From positions 1-48,266 of the IMG/VR virus record IMGVR_UViG_3300036980_000753: 48,266 nt of DNA; one strand, given 5' to 3'. Origin of the DNA: a virus. Below, piece after piece: positions 9,801-18,633 of this stretch (positions are counted from its first letter, which is position 1; the number at the start of each line of letters is the position of its first letter). The notes below the pieces were generated by a model that did not search any database, had not been told where the DNA came from, and saw only the letters and a list, made by a program, of their open reading frames with translations. The translations under genes and the position numbers were made by a program.

Positions 9801-12800
9801 CTTAGCCTCAATACCAGCGTTTTTAGTCGCATCTATGTATTGCTTCAGGCCCCCGATGGTCTCATCGTTCAGGTTCTTAAAGGATTTAACACTCACGTTG
9901 AGCACTAGAGCTAGGTTTTTAGAGGCTTCAGATGCTTCATCTGTCTTAATCGTGTATTTGTCTAAGTTTTCGGCTGCTATTTTAGTCGCTATCCCTAGAA
10001 CTTCCTGTTGAGTTTGTGCATAGGCGGTACTATCACCGAGAGAAAGTAGGCCAAACCCCGCTTCTATGCTTTTCTTCTTTAAGTCTTCCATATAACCAAG
10101 AAGTTTATTTATCCGCACATCTACATCGGCAGCGCCTTCCTTGGTTTCAAGAGCTTGCTGCAGCTTTAATAAGCCAATCGTAGCACCGATCGCACCAGCC
10201 GCTACTTGATTGATCAATACACTAGCTATCAATTTCAATGATGTTAAGAACTTAACAAATAGATCTAGCGTAGGCGAGTCAACCTCTTCAAATAGGCTTT
10301 TGAATGACTTGGTTACAAAGTCAACTCCTACCTTTAAGGCTATAAGGATGTCTTGTCCCACCTTGGTAGTCTTAAAAAATGAGCCTAGGCTTGAACCGAA
10401 TGCGTACAAAGCTGATGCGGCTAAAGCTAAAGACAAGACTACAGGCACTATTTTTACAGCTATTCCGCCGATGATTAGTCCGAATTGCAGGAACATCTTA
10501 CTTATTGCTCCAACCCCTTGGAACAACACTGTTTTGAACAGGTAAGCTAAGTTTTTGAAGATGGCGCCGACTCCCGTAACCTGAACTAGGGAAATACCGA
10601 GTGTAGCGTTTAGGAAGTTAATTGCCTTAGCTACAGCTACGATCACTTTAGGACTCTGTCCAAGGACGCCATTTAAGAATTGCCATCCTATGGTAATACT
10701 CGAAATTAGCATCGTAGCTTGCAATAGCTTGCCAATTACCATCAGCAGCACACCAGAGAAATCTAGAAAAGCACCAGCTGCCCTCGTAACCTCTTGCGGA
10801 ATTTCTACTAGAGTATTGGCCAGCTTTAGTAGAATCTGTCTGTAAGCTTTTGTAGTTACGCCGTTTTGGCCAAGAGTGTTCTGTAACTGCTTGATCTTTT
10901 TATCGAACATCTCTGTTGAGCCAGATATGGTGTCAGTTGCATTGGCAGCAGCGCCAAGAATCGGAGCTGTTTGCTCAAATATTGCCGCTACTCTCGCAAC
11001 AACCTTACCTTCATCTGAGAGGTTCTTTATAGCTACGCTAGACGCCTTTGCCAGAGCAGTGTGACCTACAGCTGTCTCACGTAAGTCTAAGCCGAGAGCT
11101 TGAACCGCATTGCTATTGCCTGATAAACCGCTCAAAAGAGCTTGCGTAGCGTCAAAAATATCTATCCCAGAGTTTGCCGCAACATCGGCAGATATCCTTA
11201 GCAATCTTGTATTCTGCTCAAGTGTCAGGCCTAAGCGAGTTCCTTCAGCTACTAATACCTTTATGCTTTTTGTGATGGAATCCTGAGAATAGACAGTGCT
11301 ATCAGCCATCTGCCTCATGACAACATCCCAGTAGTTCAGAGTCCCTGCCGCTGCCGCTCCCATCTCTCTGGAAAAGCCATTAATAGCAAACTTAAACCTG
11401 GCTTGAATGTCTTGGCTCTTTTGCTCTGCATCGGAGAACTTTGACATCATAGAGAAGACTGCTTGTCCTACAGAATAAAGAGAAGAGCCAATAACTTTAA
11501 GAAGTCCGGTAGCTAAAAGCGAAAAGCTTGACATTGCTATACCGACTGCGATGGCTGCCTTAGCGGACCAACTTACAATCTTCTTCTCAGAGTCTTGGAA
11601 TTTTGCACCCAACAATCCTAAACCTAAGCCTAGCAGACCGATCTTGTCGATGATCGTGATGGCATTCATGTCTCTAAGGCTCTTACCAAAACTCTCAAAT
11701 AAGCTTTGTGCTACAAAAATAGGCTGATTCGTAGCATTAAATCCTTGCTTTAATGCTATTAGAACCTGATTGGACTTGTTAGCTTCCTCAGTAAATGCCC
11801 TTAAGTTACTAGGCGCAGCTCTCAAAGTATCTGATAGAACCGCGATAGACTTGGACATCCCAGATGCTGATTGCTCGATTAATGACTTACTCTTCTGGCC
11901 AAAAACCGTGAACTCTTCAAGAGCGGATTTGAAAGCTTCTTTTGGATTGAAACTCTCATAGGATAAGGTAAGTATCCGTCTAATGCCCGTGTATGAGTCG
12001 GTTATGATCTTTTTGCTTTGTATGCCAAATGTCTCAAGATCATAGATAGATTCATTAAGGATCGACTTAGTATCAATCCCTTTCATACCTCTATTGACGG
12101 CTTCAGCTATCAGATCTAGATCTTTCTCAATCCTCTGTGGAACACGTTGCACTCCTTCCACTATGTCCATAAAGATATTAGACAGGCCCACTCTAAAAGC
12201 AGGCAGTCCATCTGCAATCTTAGATAATCCAGCATCTATTCCCTTAGGGATGCGTTGCAATCCCTCTACCATATCCATAAATATATTAGGAAGATCGGCC
12301 CTGAAAGCTTTCAGGCCATCTACCATCCTAGATAGCCCAATCTCTATTCCCTCTTTTGCCAAGAGAAAAAGCTTTTTGAATCTACCTATGGCTTGTTCGG
12401 CGCTGCCTGTGTCTATGTCTATCTTTGGCTCGAAGTCGATCTTCGGAGTTACCTTGATTGCCTGATCTGCTTGGGCTTTGAGAAAAGCCTCGTAAGCCCT
12501 CCAGAGCTTACCACCTGGAGTCTCAATTGGTGTTGGGACAGTTACCCTAACAGCCTTAGGCACAAACTGTTTGTCAAATATCTTAGCTAGTTTCTCGTTA
12601 GTCTTATTCTGTACGGACGTAGCTGAGTTTACTATCTTGTCCGAGAACTTGAAGAAGTTGTTTTGAACGGAGTTTGCGATTGCTTCGTTAAACTCACTAA
12701 GCCTTTTACCCTGAGTTAAGGCGATATCAAAAAGCTTGTTACTTCCTTTGTTAAAGTTTTTAGCAAAAGCCTCTATGTTCTCATCCCCATCTCTCAACAG

Positions 12801-14837
12801 AACCGTAAAAACGTCGCCTACCATCTGCCCAGATTTATCAAACAAGTAATCTAAAGAATCTAAGAATGTTTCAAAGTTTGTCTTAACATTTGCAGCTTGT
12901 TGCTTAGTCAGCTTGTCTATTAAGAATCCGCGTTGTTCACCAAGCGTAGTCCAGTCGGCAATCTGCTGCTTTGATAGGTGTTGCATTTTGCTAAGGTCGG
13001 CTTTTACGACCTGGAAAGCCAAACCTGGCGTGTTCATATCAGGGACTAAATTCTTAGCCCAGTTTGAAATCACTGGACCAGTATCTTTTACCTTCCTAAT
13101 GGAAACTATAAACCGTTCGAAACCGTTAATAGAATCGGTAACTTGTTGATCAAGAGCCTTAAAAGAAGAAGCCAATACCTTAATTGGTCCTTGCTCTACC
13201 AAGCTTGAAAATAGAGCTTTAGATCCGGCTGCTGTCCTGGTGAAGGCAGCTGTAGCCTCTTCAGCAAAGCCTTTGATGGTAAAAGTTACTTCCATGATGG
13301 CAGCTTTTACGTTGCTAACATCGTGATCAAACTTAGACGCAAAGGTCCCGAATGAAGCGCCTACGTCGCTGTATTGCTTTTTAAAGTATTCAAAGTTTTG
13401 GCCAAGTGTTGCGAATATCTTTCCTGATTTTGCTAGCTTATAAAAGTCATTTGCTGTATTAGCAGCATTGATACCTACTGATTTTATAGCGCCATCAAGC
13501 TCCAATAAGCCGGGACTGCCTTTGATAGTCTGGAATAATTGCTGAATACTCGATCGTAGTTCTACTGAACTTACTGATAGTCCTTTGAATATTGAGCCTG
13601 ATTTTGATAATTTTTTAAACTCATCGAATGTATGCGCAGCATTTATACCGATTGACTTTATCGAACCATCAAGCTGATCTAAGGCTTTTCCTTCTTTTAG
13701 ACCCTTAACGAAGTCACCAATACTAGTATTTAATATTTCTGCGCTCGCACTTAGTGCTTTAAATCCCTCTCCTTTTCCGGAATTTACAAACAACGACTTT
13801 GCTGAGTCAGCCAACTCATTTAGTGCGCCAGTGTTCTCTTCGAAAGCCTTGACGCTCAAGATCAAAGCTGTTCCAACATATGCGGAGAAGCCTTTTGCTA
13901 TAACTTCCGTTGTATCTCTCGCTATATCTTTTACTTCATGAGTTACTTTCTGTAGTAATATCATCTTATCGGTTACATCTTCAATCTTGCCTTTCCATAA
14001 CCCAAACTCATGAACGCTATTTCTGATGTTCTTTGATAGCGTTAATAGGCTATCTCCTATCAGATCCTTACCGAAGATCTTAGCTATCCTAGCCATGATT
14101 TCTAGCATGCGGATTAAGGCTTCGAGTGTTGCCGGATCACTCAACTTTTCGAAAGCTATCTGCAAGCTTTTTACGGCTGTATTCGCAACCAGAATTGTCG
14201 CTGTTACTTTCTGAGCAAAGTTTTCTGGCTGCCTATTTAGGTTTGCTTGCTCTGCCCTGAACTCCTCTAGCGATCTAGAGGCTATGTTTATGTTCTTTGT
14301 TAGGTCGATTAAGCCAGAACTAACCCGATCATAGCCTTTAATCTTGGCTATTTTAGATAGAACCGAGAAGACAAGAGTAAGCTTCTGAACCGTGTCTGGA
14401 TCAGAAAGATATCTTAAGGCCTGGACTAGTAATAAGGCTCCAGACCTAGTCGTCATAAAAGCTGAAGTTAAGCTACGGCTAGCACTAACTACGTCGCCCA
14501 TCTCCGAGTTTTGCTCTCGTAGTGCGCCTGTAGACCTTTTAACTGATACCGCTAGTTCTCTATTCTCAGAAGCGATGTTATTCAAACCAGCATCTACGGT
14601 TTGCATGATCTTATTTGATAACTTAAAAGCTTCGTTTTGCTTTTGTACAGCGTCAGCTAACTTCAAAATTGGCTTTGCTATCTCAGCAATTGACTTGGCA
14701 AGGGCTTCGGTTTCCGCGCTAGTTTCGGCACTAGCTCTAGAAACCTCTTTTATGGCGCTAGTCATCTCTCCCAGCGACTTCGCGCCTTTAGATGTGTCGA
14801 CTTTGATCGAGACTAGGAGATCTTCGCTAACTGCCAT
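6819..14837 (-). CDS. Tape measure protein
   Basis: 2672 residues, the largest gene here. The ATG overlaps the upstream chaperone stop (TAATG). Long tape measures set tail length at roughly 1.5 angstrom per residue, which would give about 400 nm; this is a family rule, not a measurement. Visible features are an alpha-helical N-terminal half with internal duplications (for example LSDPDTVQKL near 145 and LSDPATLEAL near 232; SIGINAAHTFDEFKKL and SVGINAANTANDFYKL; LPNIFMDMVEGLQRIP and LSNIFMDIVEGVQRVP). Hydrophobic membrane-like helices lie around 1130-1180 and 1370-1500. A Leu/Pro/Ile helical repeat tract (DKLPE, DALPK, AIPK units) lies near 1930-2070, then WDGLK/WSGLK amphipathic repeats. The C-terminal region is Gly-rich. 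Role: scaffold for tube polymerisation and DNA ejection. Confidence 0.93.
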   Translation of the reverse strand: MAVSEDLLVSIKVDTSKGAKSLGEMTSAIKEVSRASAETSAETEALAKSIAEIAKPILKLADAVQKQNEAFKLSNKIMQTVDAGLNNIASENRELAVSVKRSTGALREQNSEMGDVVSASRSLTSAFMTTRSGALLLVQALRYLSDPDTVQKLTLVFSVLSKIAKIKGYDRVSSGLIDLTKNINIASRSLEEFRAEQANLNRQPENFAQKVTATILVANTAVKSLQIAFEKLSDPATLEALIRMLEIMARIAKIFGKDLIGDSLLTLSKNIRNSVHEFGLWKGKIEDVTDKMILLQKVTHEVKDIARDTTEVIAKGFSAYVGTALILSVKAFEENTGALNELADSAKSLFVNSGKGEGFKALSASAEILNTSIGDFVKGLKEGKALDQLDGSIKSIGINAAHTFDEFKKLSKSGSIFKGLSVSSVELRSSIQQLFQTIKGSPGLLELDGAIKSVGINAANTANDFYKLAKSGKIFATLGQNFEYFKKQYSDVGASFGTFASKFDHDVSNVKAAIMEVTFTIKGFAEEATAAFTRTAAGSKALFSSLVEQGPIKVLASSFKALDQQVTDSINGFERFIVSIRKVKDTGPVISNWAKNLVPDMNTPGLAFQVVKADLSKMQHLSKQQIADWTTLGEQRGFLIDKLTKQQAANVKTNFETFLDSLDYLFDKSGQMVGDVFTVLLRDGDENIEAFAKNFNKGSNKLFDIALTQGKRLSEFNEAIANSVQNNFFKFSDKIVNSATSVQNKTNEKLAKIFDKQFVPKAVRVTVPTPIETPGGKLWRAYEAFLKAQADQAIKVTPKIDFEPKIDIDTGSAEQAIGRFKKLFLLAKEGIEIGLSRMVDGLKAFRADLPNIFMDMVEGLQRIPKGIDAGLSKIADGLPAFRVGLSNIFMDIVEGVQRVPQRIEKDLDLIAEAVNRGMKGIDTKSILNESIYDLETFGIQSKKIITDSYTGIRRILTLSYESFNPKEAFKSALEEFTVFGQKSKSLIEQSASGMSKSIAVLSDTLRAAPSNLRAFTEEANKSNQVLIALKQGFNATNQPIFVAQSLFESFGKSLRDMNAITIIDKIGLLGLGLGLLGAKFQDSEKKIVSWSAKAAIAVGIAMSSFSLLATGLLKVIGSSLYSVGQAVFSMMSKFSDAEQKSQDIQARFKFAINGFSREMGAAAAGTLNYWDVVMRQMADSTVYSQDSITKSIKVLVAEGTRLGLTLEQNTRLLRISADVAANSGIDIFDATQALLSGLSGNSNAVQALGLDLRETAVGHTALAKASSVAIKNLSDEGKVVARVAAIFEQTAPILGAAANATDTISGSTEMFDKKIKQLQNTLGQNGVTTKAYRQILLKLANTLVEIPQEVTRAAGAFLDFSGVLLMVIGKLLQATMLISSITIGWQFLNGVLGQSPKVIVAVAKAINFLNATLGISLVQVTGVGAIFKNLAYLFKTVLFQGVGAISKMFLQFGLIIGGIAVKIVPVVLSLALAASALYAFGSSLGSFFKTTKVGQDILIALKVGVDFVTKSFKSLFEEVDSPTLDLFVKFLTSLKLIASVLINQVAAGAIGATIGLLKLQQALETKEGAADVDVRINKLLGYMEDLKKKSIEAGFGLLSLGDSTAYAQTQQEVLGIATKIAAENLDKYTIKTDEASEASKNLALVLNVSVKSFKNLNDETIGGLKQYIDATKNAGIEAKKNGLSNAEISKITLYQQLLEIKNFEELIKRQTKSKQLNQEIQKILDAARDAAFAKQALEADEERKKIQEQALEVGLQNRRLQGDLLAMGMSSIEILKQDLKFTERKLKLEAAKYEASSFMAYQLGEHLKLEKAITEQKILQAGRQQVDELGSVAKVAGNLGIDAGVAFNKVVVPAFNHVFSKGLGWSIEKFSSETIAAFALASGKFFDSFEGFMAGAGSIVGGGIVGAAMLTDKLFKTSFTEGAGKFSTVLSKVAGTVGKVFDGVMSGVAKLFDPEAIKGMADWLTNLVEKLPDALMEAFNALVDAMGKIIDKLPETVNKLMDNIGQMLDKIISKLPEMISKMADALVNFFDKLPDLTGKIFDALPKIIDGILAALPRVIDAILRAIPKIIIQFVKAVPKILMAIVQNIPAIVQSLVSGIIGALGEIAAALVEEIANTDHMKLTESFLKMIPKLVWAFVSGIGNGLKRIFKAFSKIFSGLKISTVTEGAEKIADKFKEGVKKLTDGAKKEASKIFAVLNLEKQGSKASFTKDPVKALGEATKQSIEKQKEGGKSLLDQFGGLMTRILAGATAVWRVFWGIISSLWQVVLNVLNTVGALFAEVWQGLLHVVTQVGTKFIEFFNYLIEVAAKAVEFFKEMWNKVKEGLEKIANFLGELGTKIWDGLKAAADAAGDFLKGLGEKVWSGLKEGVEGAGDFFKKLGGKISEGFKDAFPDLGAKFQKLMDDLSPSNLLSKMFKMPPENKGPVENALNIDVPWVKFAQGGIVPGMGAVPGDSLVNDRVMALVSPGEAIIPRSISQDPRMKPYVDAILDGSIEKMLPAFARLTISTKGVTYKDKNNNIGVGVDGITGIGADNITSMNLPSVQDMWKIATDKAWDNLKGFLDNMPKFHSGGMVPSFAFGGEVPSMLQSGEFVMSRKATNRLGGDFLNGLNSGGSASQATTVNMDIKVAINASSQSLDETYIRTKLIPAVKDEFKKASLRGDFLLSDRGLRTT

Positions 14838-15277
14838 TATCGCCCTCTTGTTTTTCTAGTTGCAGGGGCAGGCAAGTTGCTCTTTTTATCGTTGCTGCCA
14901 CCTAATATCATATCGGCTTTCTTAAGGAACTTCATGAAGTCATATGCAGGAAGGAACCAGGCTAAAGTCTCGACGGCCCATGTTGGCTGCTCGTATAGAC
15001 CACCAGCGTATGGCAGGCACTTTGTCTCGGCCATCACCACGAGCTCCTGAAATAGTGCCTGTATACTATAGTCCCATGTGGCTTTGGCAGGACAGAAATC
15101 ATAGAGCTGTCCGCCCTTGTGTACGTACATAGGCCAGATAGGCCCGTCAGCCGCCGTAAAGTCTTCCCTGTCCTCTCTGCATCGGCGCATTTTTTTAACC
15201 GCCTCAGGGCAAGTCTGGCAGTTAAAGGAACGGCCCTCCTTTTGGAGAGCCGCTTGGTCGACCATCGATAGTTCCAT
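14837..15277 (-). CDS. Tail assembly chaperone, frameshift (T-like) region
   Basis: 146 residues if started at its own ATG, but more likely translated as a C-terminal extension of the preceding gene through a -1 frameshift. The -1 frame is open from the slippery site (K-L-I-A-L) straight into this ATG. It lies directly upstream of the tape measure, the universal place for lambda G/GT-like pairs. Cysteines at NCQTC (about 19-23), RRC (about 33) and FCPAK (about 61) suggest a metal-binding site. A basic, Pro-rich tail ends in RKTRGR. In lambda the T domain binds the tail tube subunit and the G part binds the tape measure; the same division is inferred here. Confidence 0.75.
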   Translation of the reverse strand: MELSMVDQAALQKEGRSFNCQTCPEAVKKMRRCREDREDFTAADGPIWPMYVHKGGQLYDFCPAKATWDYSIQALFQELVVMAETKCLPYAGGLYEQPTWAVETLAWFLPAYDFMKFLKKADMILGGSNDKKSNLPAPATRKTRGR

Positions 15278-15282
15278 TAAAG

Positions 15283-15726
15283 CTATGAGCTTTTTTTTGG
15301 AACTCCGGCTGACACTGCCGCTTGGCGGGCTTGGTAAAGCTGCTGAGCAATCCCGTAGGCATCAAGTTTTTCAATCAGGACTTTAGAGGCAAAGCCATCT
15401 AGGTCCTTTTTGAACTCCAAGCCGGAGCCTGGATTTTTGATGCCAGTGAGAGAGAACCGCACGTCGTCCAGAATGAAGCCAAGACGGATCTCCATCTCGC
15501 CATCACGATAGCCGACTTGCTGGTTCTTGATCTTGCGTGAAGACTCGTAAGAAAGAGCTTTGGTCAGGACAAACCGAGTAGGCTCAACACCTTCTTTGAG
15601 GTTGAGCCTATGCTCACCTAGGTCGCTTAGGTATTCATTGAACTCCTCGGGAGTACACTGAACAGCCTCGTCCTGTGAGCAAATTACTTCGATGGTAGAC
15701 TTGCCGTCTTCTATGGAGAATGCCAT
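15283..15726 (-). CDS. Tail assembly chaperone (G-like)
   Basis: 147 residues, acidic N-terminal half (MAFSIEDGKSTIEVICSQDE; then EEFNEYLSDLGEHRLNL), ending in VPKKSS at the slippery A8 run. It follows the tail tube gene and precedes the T-like region and the tape measure, so the assignment rests on gene order plus the frameshift. The frameshifted product would join about 145 residues of this protein to the downstream frame (about 296 residues total). It is not part of the mature virion in characterised phages. Confidence 0.75.
   Translation of the reverse strand: MAFSIEDGKSTIEVICSQDEAVQCTPEEFNEYLSDLGEHRLNLKEGVEPTRFVLTKALSYESSRKIKNQQVGYRDGEMEIRLGFILDDVRFSLTGIKNPGSGLEFKKDLDGFASKVLIEKLDAYGIAQQLYQARQAAVSAGVPKKSS
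15291..15298 (-). promoter_or_regulatory. -1 ribosomal frameshift slippery site (A AAA AAA)
   Basis: On the minus strand the 0 frame reads CCA AAA AAA AGC TCA TAG, an exact X XXY YYZ heptamer (A AAA AAA) three codons before the stop. A slip of -1 gives AAG CTC ATA GCT TTA ATG, in frame with the next gene. Context between tail tube and tape measure is classic for this mechanism. I saw no decisive stimulatory pseudoknot. Confidence 0.8.
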
Positions 15727-15770
15727 ATATACCCTTTTCGCCGCTGAAGTGAGTCAATCACGGTTATGAT

Positions 15771-15789
15771 ATGGCGATCTTCTCGCCAT
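15771..15789 (-). other. Stem-loop between tail tube and chaperone genes
   Basis: Perfect 7-bp stem ATGGCGA/TCGCCAT with a 5-nt loop in the 90-bp gap after the tail tube gene. No U-run follows on the minus strand, so it is more likely a weak attenuator or an mRNA 3'-end-stabilising hairpin than a full terminator. It would help explain high tube-protein expression relative to downstream genes (inference). Confidence 0.4.
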
Positions 15790-15816
15790 CGTCAAGACCC
15801 GTATCGTTCACTCAAT

Positions 15817-17049
15817 TTAGAGGTAGGATATGGTGATCTCATCGCCCAAATCGAGTCCACTCTGGTAGCAGTTTCCGCTGAAACTGATAGGGATTGTGCC
15901 GGAATCACCGACTGGAATCTCTGGTACGTTAAAGATAACTTTTGGCATCTCAATCTGAAGGTGACGGCTAGAAGAGTCGCCAAGGATCAGAGTAATATCT
16001 TCGCCAATGAACGACCTTTGTGCGTTCAGGAAGCCAACCAAGTCTCTTGAGAGGTTTATCTCGAGTGAGACTTCGGCTGTGAACCGGCCACCTGGAGTAA
16101 ACAGAGCCCCGCCTAGGCCTTCTTCGCCGTAGCAGAAGTCTTGAACTTCATGGGAGTTGGTGCAGTTCAGTGAAAAGCTACGAACGCAGTTATCAATCGT
16201 ACCGTAACCAGCAATAGTAACGGAGCCTTTTAGGCCAGTTTGCGGATTGTTAATAGCGGTAGCACCCTCTGGCTCGTAATAGACCAGATAGACTGGGTTC
16301 ACAGTACCGTTGGAATCCGTCAAGACTGCGCCGCTAACCGTGACAATATCGCCGCTAACCGACACCACATTCCGTGCGGTACCAGCAGGAGTGTCCGAAG
16401 ATTTGGTATTGTCGTTTTTAACGACCATGACCTTAGCGCCGACGGGAAACCTTTTGCCCTCGCCTGCTGCCAAGGTGATTGCGTTAGCTGCGTTCGCAGT
16501 AACAGACTTTCCGATCCCGACCAGCAAACTGGTCTTTGCCATGCCGCTGAACTCACACTGGGCTTGTCCATCCCCTGGGAAGCTCATGTTAGCGCCTTCA
16601 ACAAAGCAGCCTGGTGCTTGCTTTGCCCAAACATCGCCAACTTCCATGATCGTGAAAGTCACATCAGGAGGTACGCTTGCGTCATAGATTGGCGAAGTAC
16701 TAATGTCTTCATAACCAAACATCGATTTGTGCAAGAGCTTGATGCCAGTATCAATCTCGCCAGGGGCGGCAGCCCCTAAGGTCGTGTCGATATGGAAGTG
16801 AGTTGGGAGAGTCCAACTAGTTGAGGTCTTTTGTTTGATCACAGAATCATGATGGCGACCTGTCTTGCTCATCGAGCTTTCGATGGCTTGCGTAAAGTTG
16901 ACGCTAGCCCCGCCGAGAGTATAGATGAAGTCAGTGCCAGCAGGCAGTGCCATGGTGCCACGCACAGTCTCGAGCTTCAGGAAGATCTTTTGCTCAAGAG
17001 CAATGGAATCGTTAGAACTTGCGTATAAACTTGGGTAATTCTTCGCCAT
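15817..17049 (-). CDS. Major tail tube protein
   Basis: 410 residues with AGGAG 10 nt before the ATG. It is the subunit that polymerises around the tape measure to form the tail tube. The N-terminus has LEQKIFLKLETVRGTMALP and DFIYTLGGASVNFTQAIE, typical of tail tube proteins. The middle has a beta-sandwich insertion (about 175-275: AITLAAGEGKRFPVGAKV, VVSVSGDIVTVSGAVL) that looks like an Ig-like or decoration domain. Tube-fold strands then resume (SFSLNCTNSHEVQDFCYGEE; GRFTAEVSLEINLSRDLVGF). The inserted domain explains the large size; tube proteins are often near 200 residues. Position after the tail terminator and before the chaperones agrees. Confidence 0.82.
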   Translation of the reverse strand: MAKNYPSLYASSNDSIALEQKIFLKLETVRGTMALPAGTDFIYTLGGASVNFTQAIESSMSKTGRHHDSVIKQKTSTSWTLPTHFHIDTTLGAAAPGEIDTGIKLLHKSMFGYEDISTSPIYDASVPPDVTFTIMEVGDVWAKQAPGCFVEGANMSFPGDGQAQCEFSGMAKTSLLVGIGKSVTANAANAITLAAGEGKRFPVGAKVMVVKNDNTKSSDTPAGTARNVVSVSGDIVTVSGAVLTDSNGTVNPVYLVYYEPEGATAINNPQTGLKGSVTIAGYGTIDNCVRSFSLNCTNSHEVQDFCYGEEGLGGALFTPGGRFTAEVSLEINLSRDLVGFLNAQRSFIGEDITLILGDSSSRHLQIEMPKVIFNVPEIPVGDSGTIPISFSGNCYQSGLDLGDEITISYL

Positions 17050-17083
17050 TTTTCTAATGCTCCTGAGTTGATTAGCCTAAATT

Positions 17084-17518
17084 CTAGCATGAGCCTGTAA
17101 GATCATCATAGAATTGAACGTCGAAATCTAGCCGTGATATATAATATGGCTCAATTGAGTGTAGGTCAGTAATGTTTCCAGTGTAAACCATATGGATTAC
17201 ACCAGGTACGCCTAAGTTAGGCTGGTCCCATAGGGCTCTCTGGATCGTTCGCCTCAGCTCCCATAGATCCTTCTGGACTACTGACCCAGCCGTCGTGGTC
17301 TTCATGACTAGCTCGAGAGATAGCGACCATGTCACGAGTATCCTGCCGCGCTGATGCTCCATGGATTGCGCGACGTCCCACAGCTGTACGGCTGGGAGCT
17401 CGAAGTCTCTAAAGTCAGCAGTTGCGAGTAAGACTTTGTCAAAGTTTACGGTCTTTAACTGCGTTACAGTACCAACTTTAGCGATTATCGCATCGGCAAT
17501 TGACGATTCTATCCCCAT
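17084..17518 (-). CDS. Tail terminator / tail completion protein
   Basis: 144 residues. The start overlaps the previous stop (TAATG). It has an alpha/beta pattern of the tail-terminator fold: N-terminal helix (IADAIIAKVGTV), FELPAVQLWDVAQSMEHQRG, then a helix QKDLWELRRTIQRALWDQPN and strand pair IHMVYTGNITDL, DFDVQFYDD. It sits between the gp10-like neck protein and the tail tube, the standard order for the protein that caps the tube and joins it to the head. Family called from order and pattern, not a strict motif. Confidence 0.65.
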   Translation of the reverse strand: MGIESSIADAIIAKVGTVTQLKTVNFDKVLLATADFRDFELPAVQLWDVAQSMEHQRGRILVTWSLSLELVMKTTTAGSVVQKDLWELRRTIQRALWDQPNLGVPGVIHMVYTGNITDLHSIEPYYISRLDFDVQFYDDLTGSC

Positions 17519-17991
17519 TATTCGCCTCTATAATACGCAGAAAGCAGAGCGAGAATCGCTGTTGTCTTCTTCTCAACCGCAGGCTTTAGATATGCCCTTT
17601 TTCTAACATGCAGCCATCTACTGTGGCTAGGTACCTGATAAGTCCTGGTAGGCTTGCCAAAGGCAGAGCTTCTACTGTGAGACTTGACCTGTACACGTCC
17701 GCTAAAACCGAACTCATGAGCTGCCGCATAAGGGACACCAAAGGAACCGACCTGGACTACTGAAGCACTTCCCTGTCTTATGATCCGATAGCGGATGGAG
17801 TTCAGCAGTGTGCCCGTATCAATGATGCGCTTTCTACGAATGTTCAGCTTTGCTTCGCCTTCGATCATCATCCCAATCCTAGTCAGCACTTCTACCGCAC
17901 GCGGATCATTAGGCTGCAGCCGCAGCAGCCTTTGCTGAATCCGCTGCTCCAGAATACTCCCTAGATCTCCGATCTTGACAACCTTGGCCAT
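17518..17991 (-). CDS. HK97 gp10-like neck protein
   Basis: 157 residues, basic. It has the hallmark pattern of the HK97 gp10/minor tail family: RIGMMIEGEAKLNIRRKRIIDTG (about 46-68) leading into GTLLNSIRYRI, then VQVGSFGVPYAAAHEFG (about 82-98), the conserved Y-A-x-x-x-E-F-G segment. It ends in a basic linker and a C-terminal helix. Stop and start codons overlap with both neighbours. Role: head-tail joining, between the connector and the tail terminator. Confidence 0.75.
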   Translation of the reverse strand: MAKVVKIGDLGSILEQRIQQRLLRLQPNDPRAVEVLTRIGMMIEGEAKLNIRRKRIIDTGTLLNSIRYRIIRQGSASVVQVGSFGVPYAAAHEFGFSGRVQVKSHSRSSAFGKPTRTYQVPSHSRWLHVRKRAYLKPAVEKKTTAILALLSAYYRGE

Positions 17992-18623
17992 CAGTAGTTC
18001 CTGACGCTTCTGTAGGCTAGAGGTATCTCAGTCCGACGATAGGGATCGATCATATTCTGTACGAACTCAGGCAGCTGAGACCTGTAGGTTATGTTCTCTT
18101 CGTTCTTAGACTTGGTTTGTGTTCCTATCCGACGGTCCTGCCGCATCGTGTACATGAACTCGATATGGCAAAGGCAGGACTCTAGGATGATATAGGGAGC
18201 GGTAGCATAACCGGCCACATAGATGACCTTGATGTTACGAGTACCTTTGCCAAATCTCAGCCCCTTAAGAACTATGCCGATCGCCGTATCCCCATCTCCA
18301 TCAACCTCGTAGTCGGCAAGGCTGATTAGATTAGAGCTGTCCGTGAACTCGCTAGAGCTGTCATCCCACAGTTCAGTAGGTTTCGTTACTGGCCAGTTGC
18401 TAAGCAGCATCCTGTCGTTGCCCCGGCCATCGTAGTACTCAGTGTAGGTCCTGGTTAGGATCTTCCTGTCGATGTATTCTTCAATCAGGGCAGACGAGGC
18501 ATTGATCATCCTCTTTAGGATGTTGTCCTGGGTAGTATCGGCTTCTGGGATGTTCAGATGTTCCTTGGCCGTTCCAAGGGTCGTAAGGCTATTGCTATCA
18601 AGCGTAAATGTTGGGTAGGCCAT
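17991..18623 (-). CDS. Head-tail connector (gp6-like adaptor)
   Basis: 210 residues. The N-terminus TLGTAKEHLNIPEADTTQDN followed by ILKRMINASSALIEEYIDRK is the signature helical region of HK97 gp6-like/QLRG-type connector proteins. A beta insertion follows (TEYYDGRGNDRMLLSNWPVT, DYEVDGDGDTAIGIVLKG), then NIKVIYVAGYATAPYIILES, the conserved Y-x-A-G-Y motif, and a C-terminal helix. It would form the ring below the portal. Adjacent gp10-like and terminator genes confirm the connector block. Confidence 0.82.
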   Translation of the reverse strand: MAYPTFTLDSNSLTTLGTAKEHLNIPEADTTQDNILKRMINASSALIEEYIDRKILTRTYTEYYDGRGNDRMLLSNWPVTKPTELWDDSSSEFTDSSNLISLADYEVDGDGDTAIGIVLKGLRFGKGTRNIKVIYVAGYATAPYIILESCLCHIEFMYTMRQDRRIGTQTKSKNEENITYRSQLPEFVQNMIDPYRRTEIPLAYRSVRNY

Positions 18624-18633
18624 GGTATTCCCC

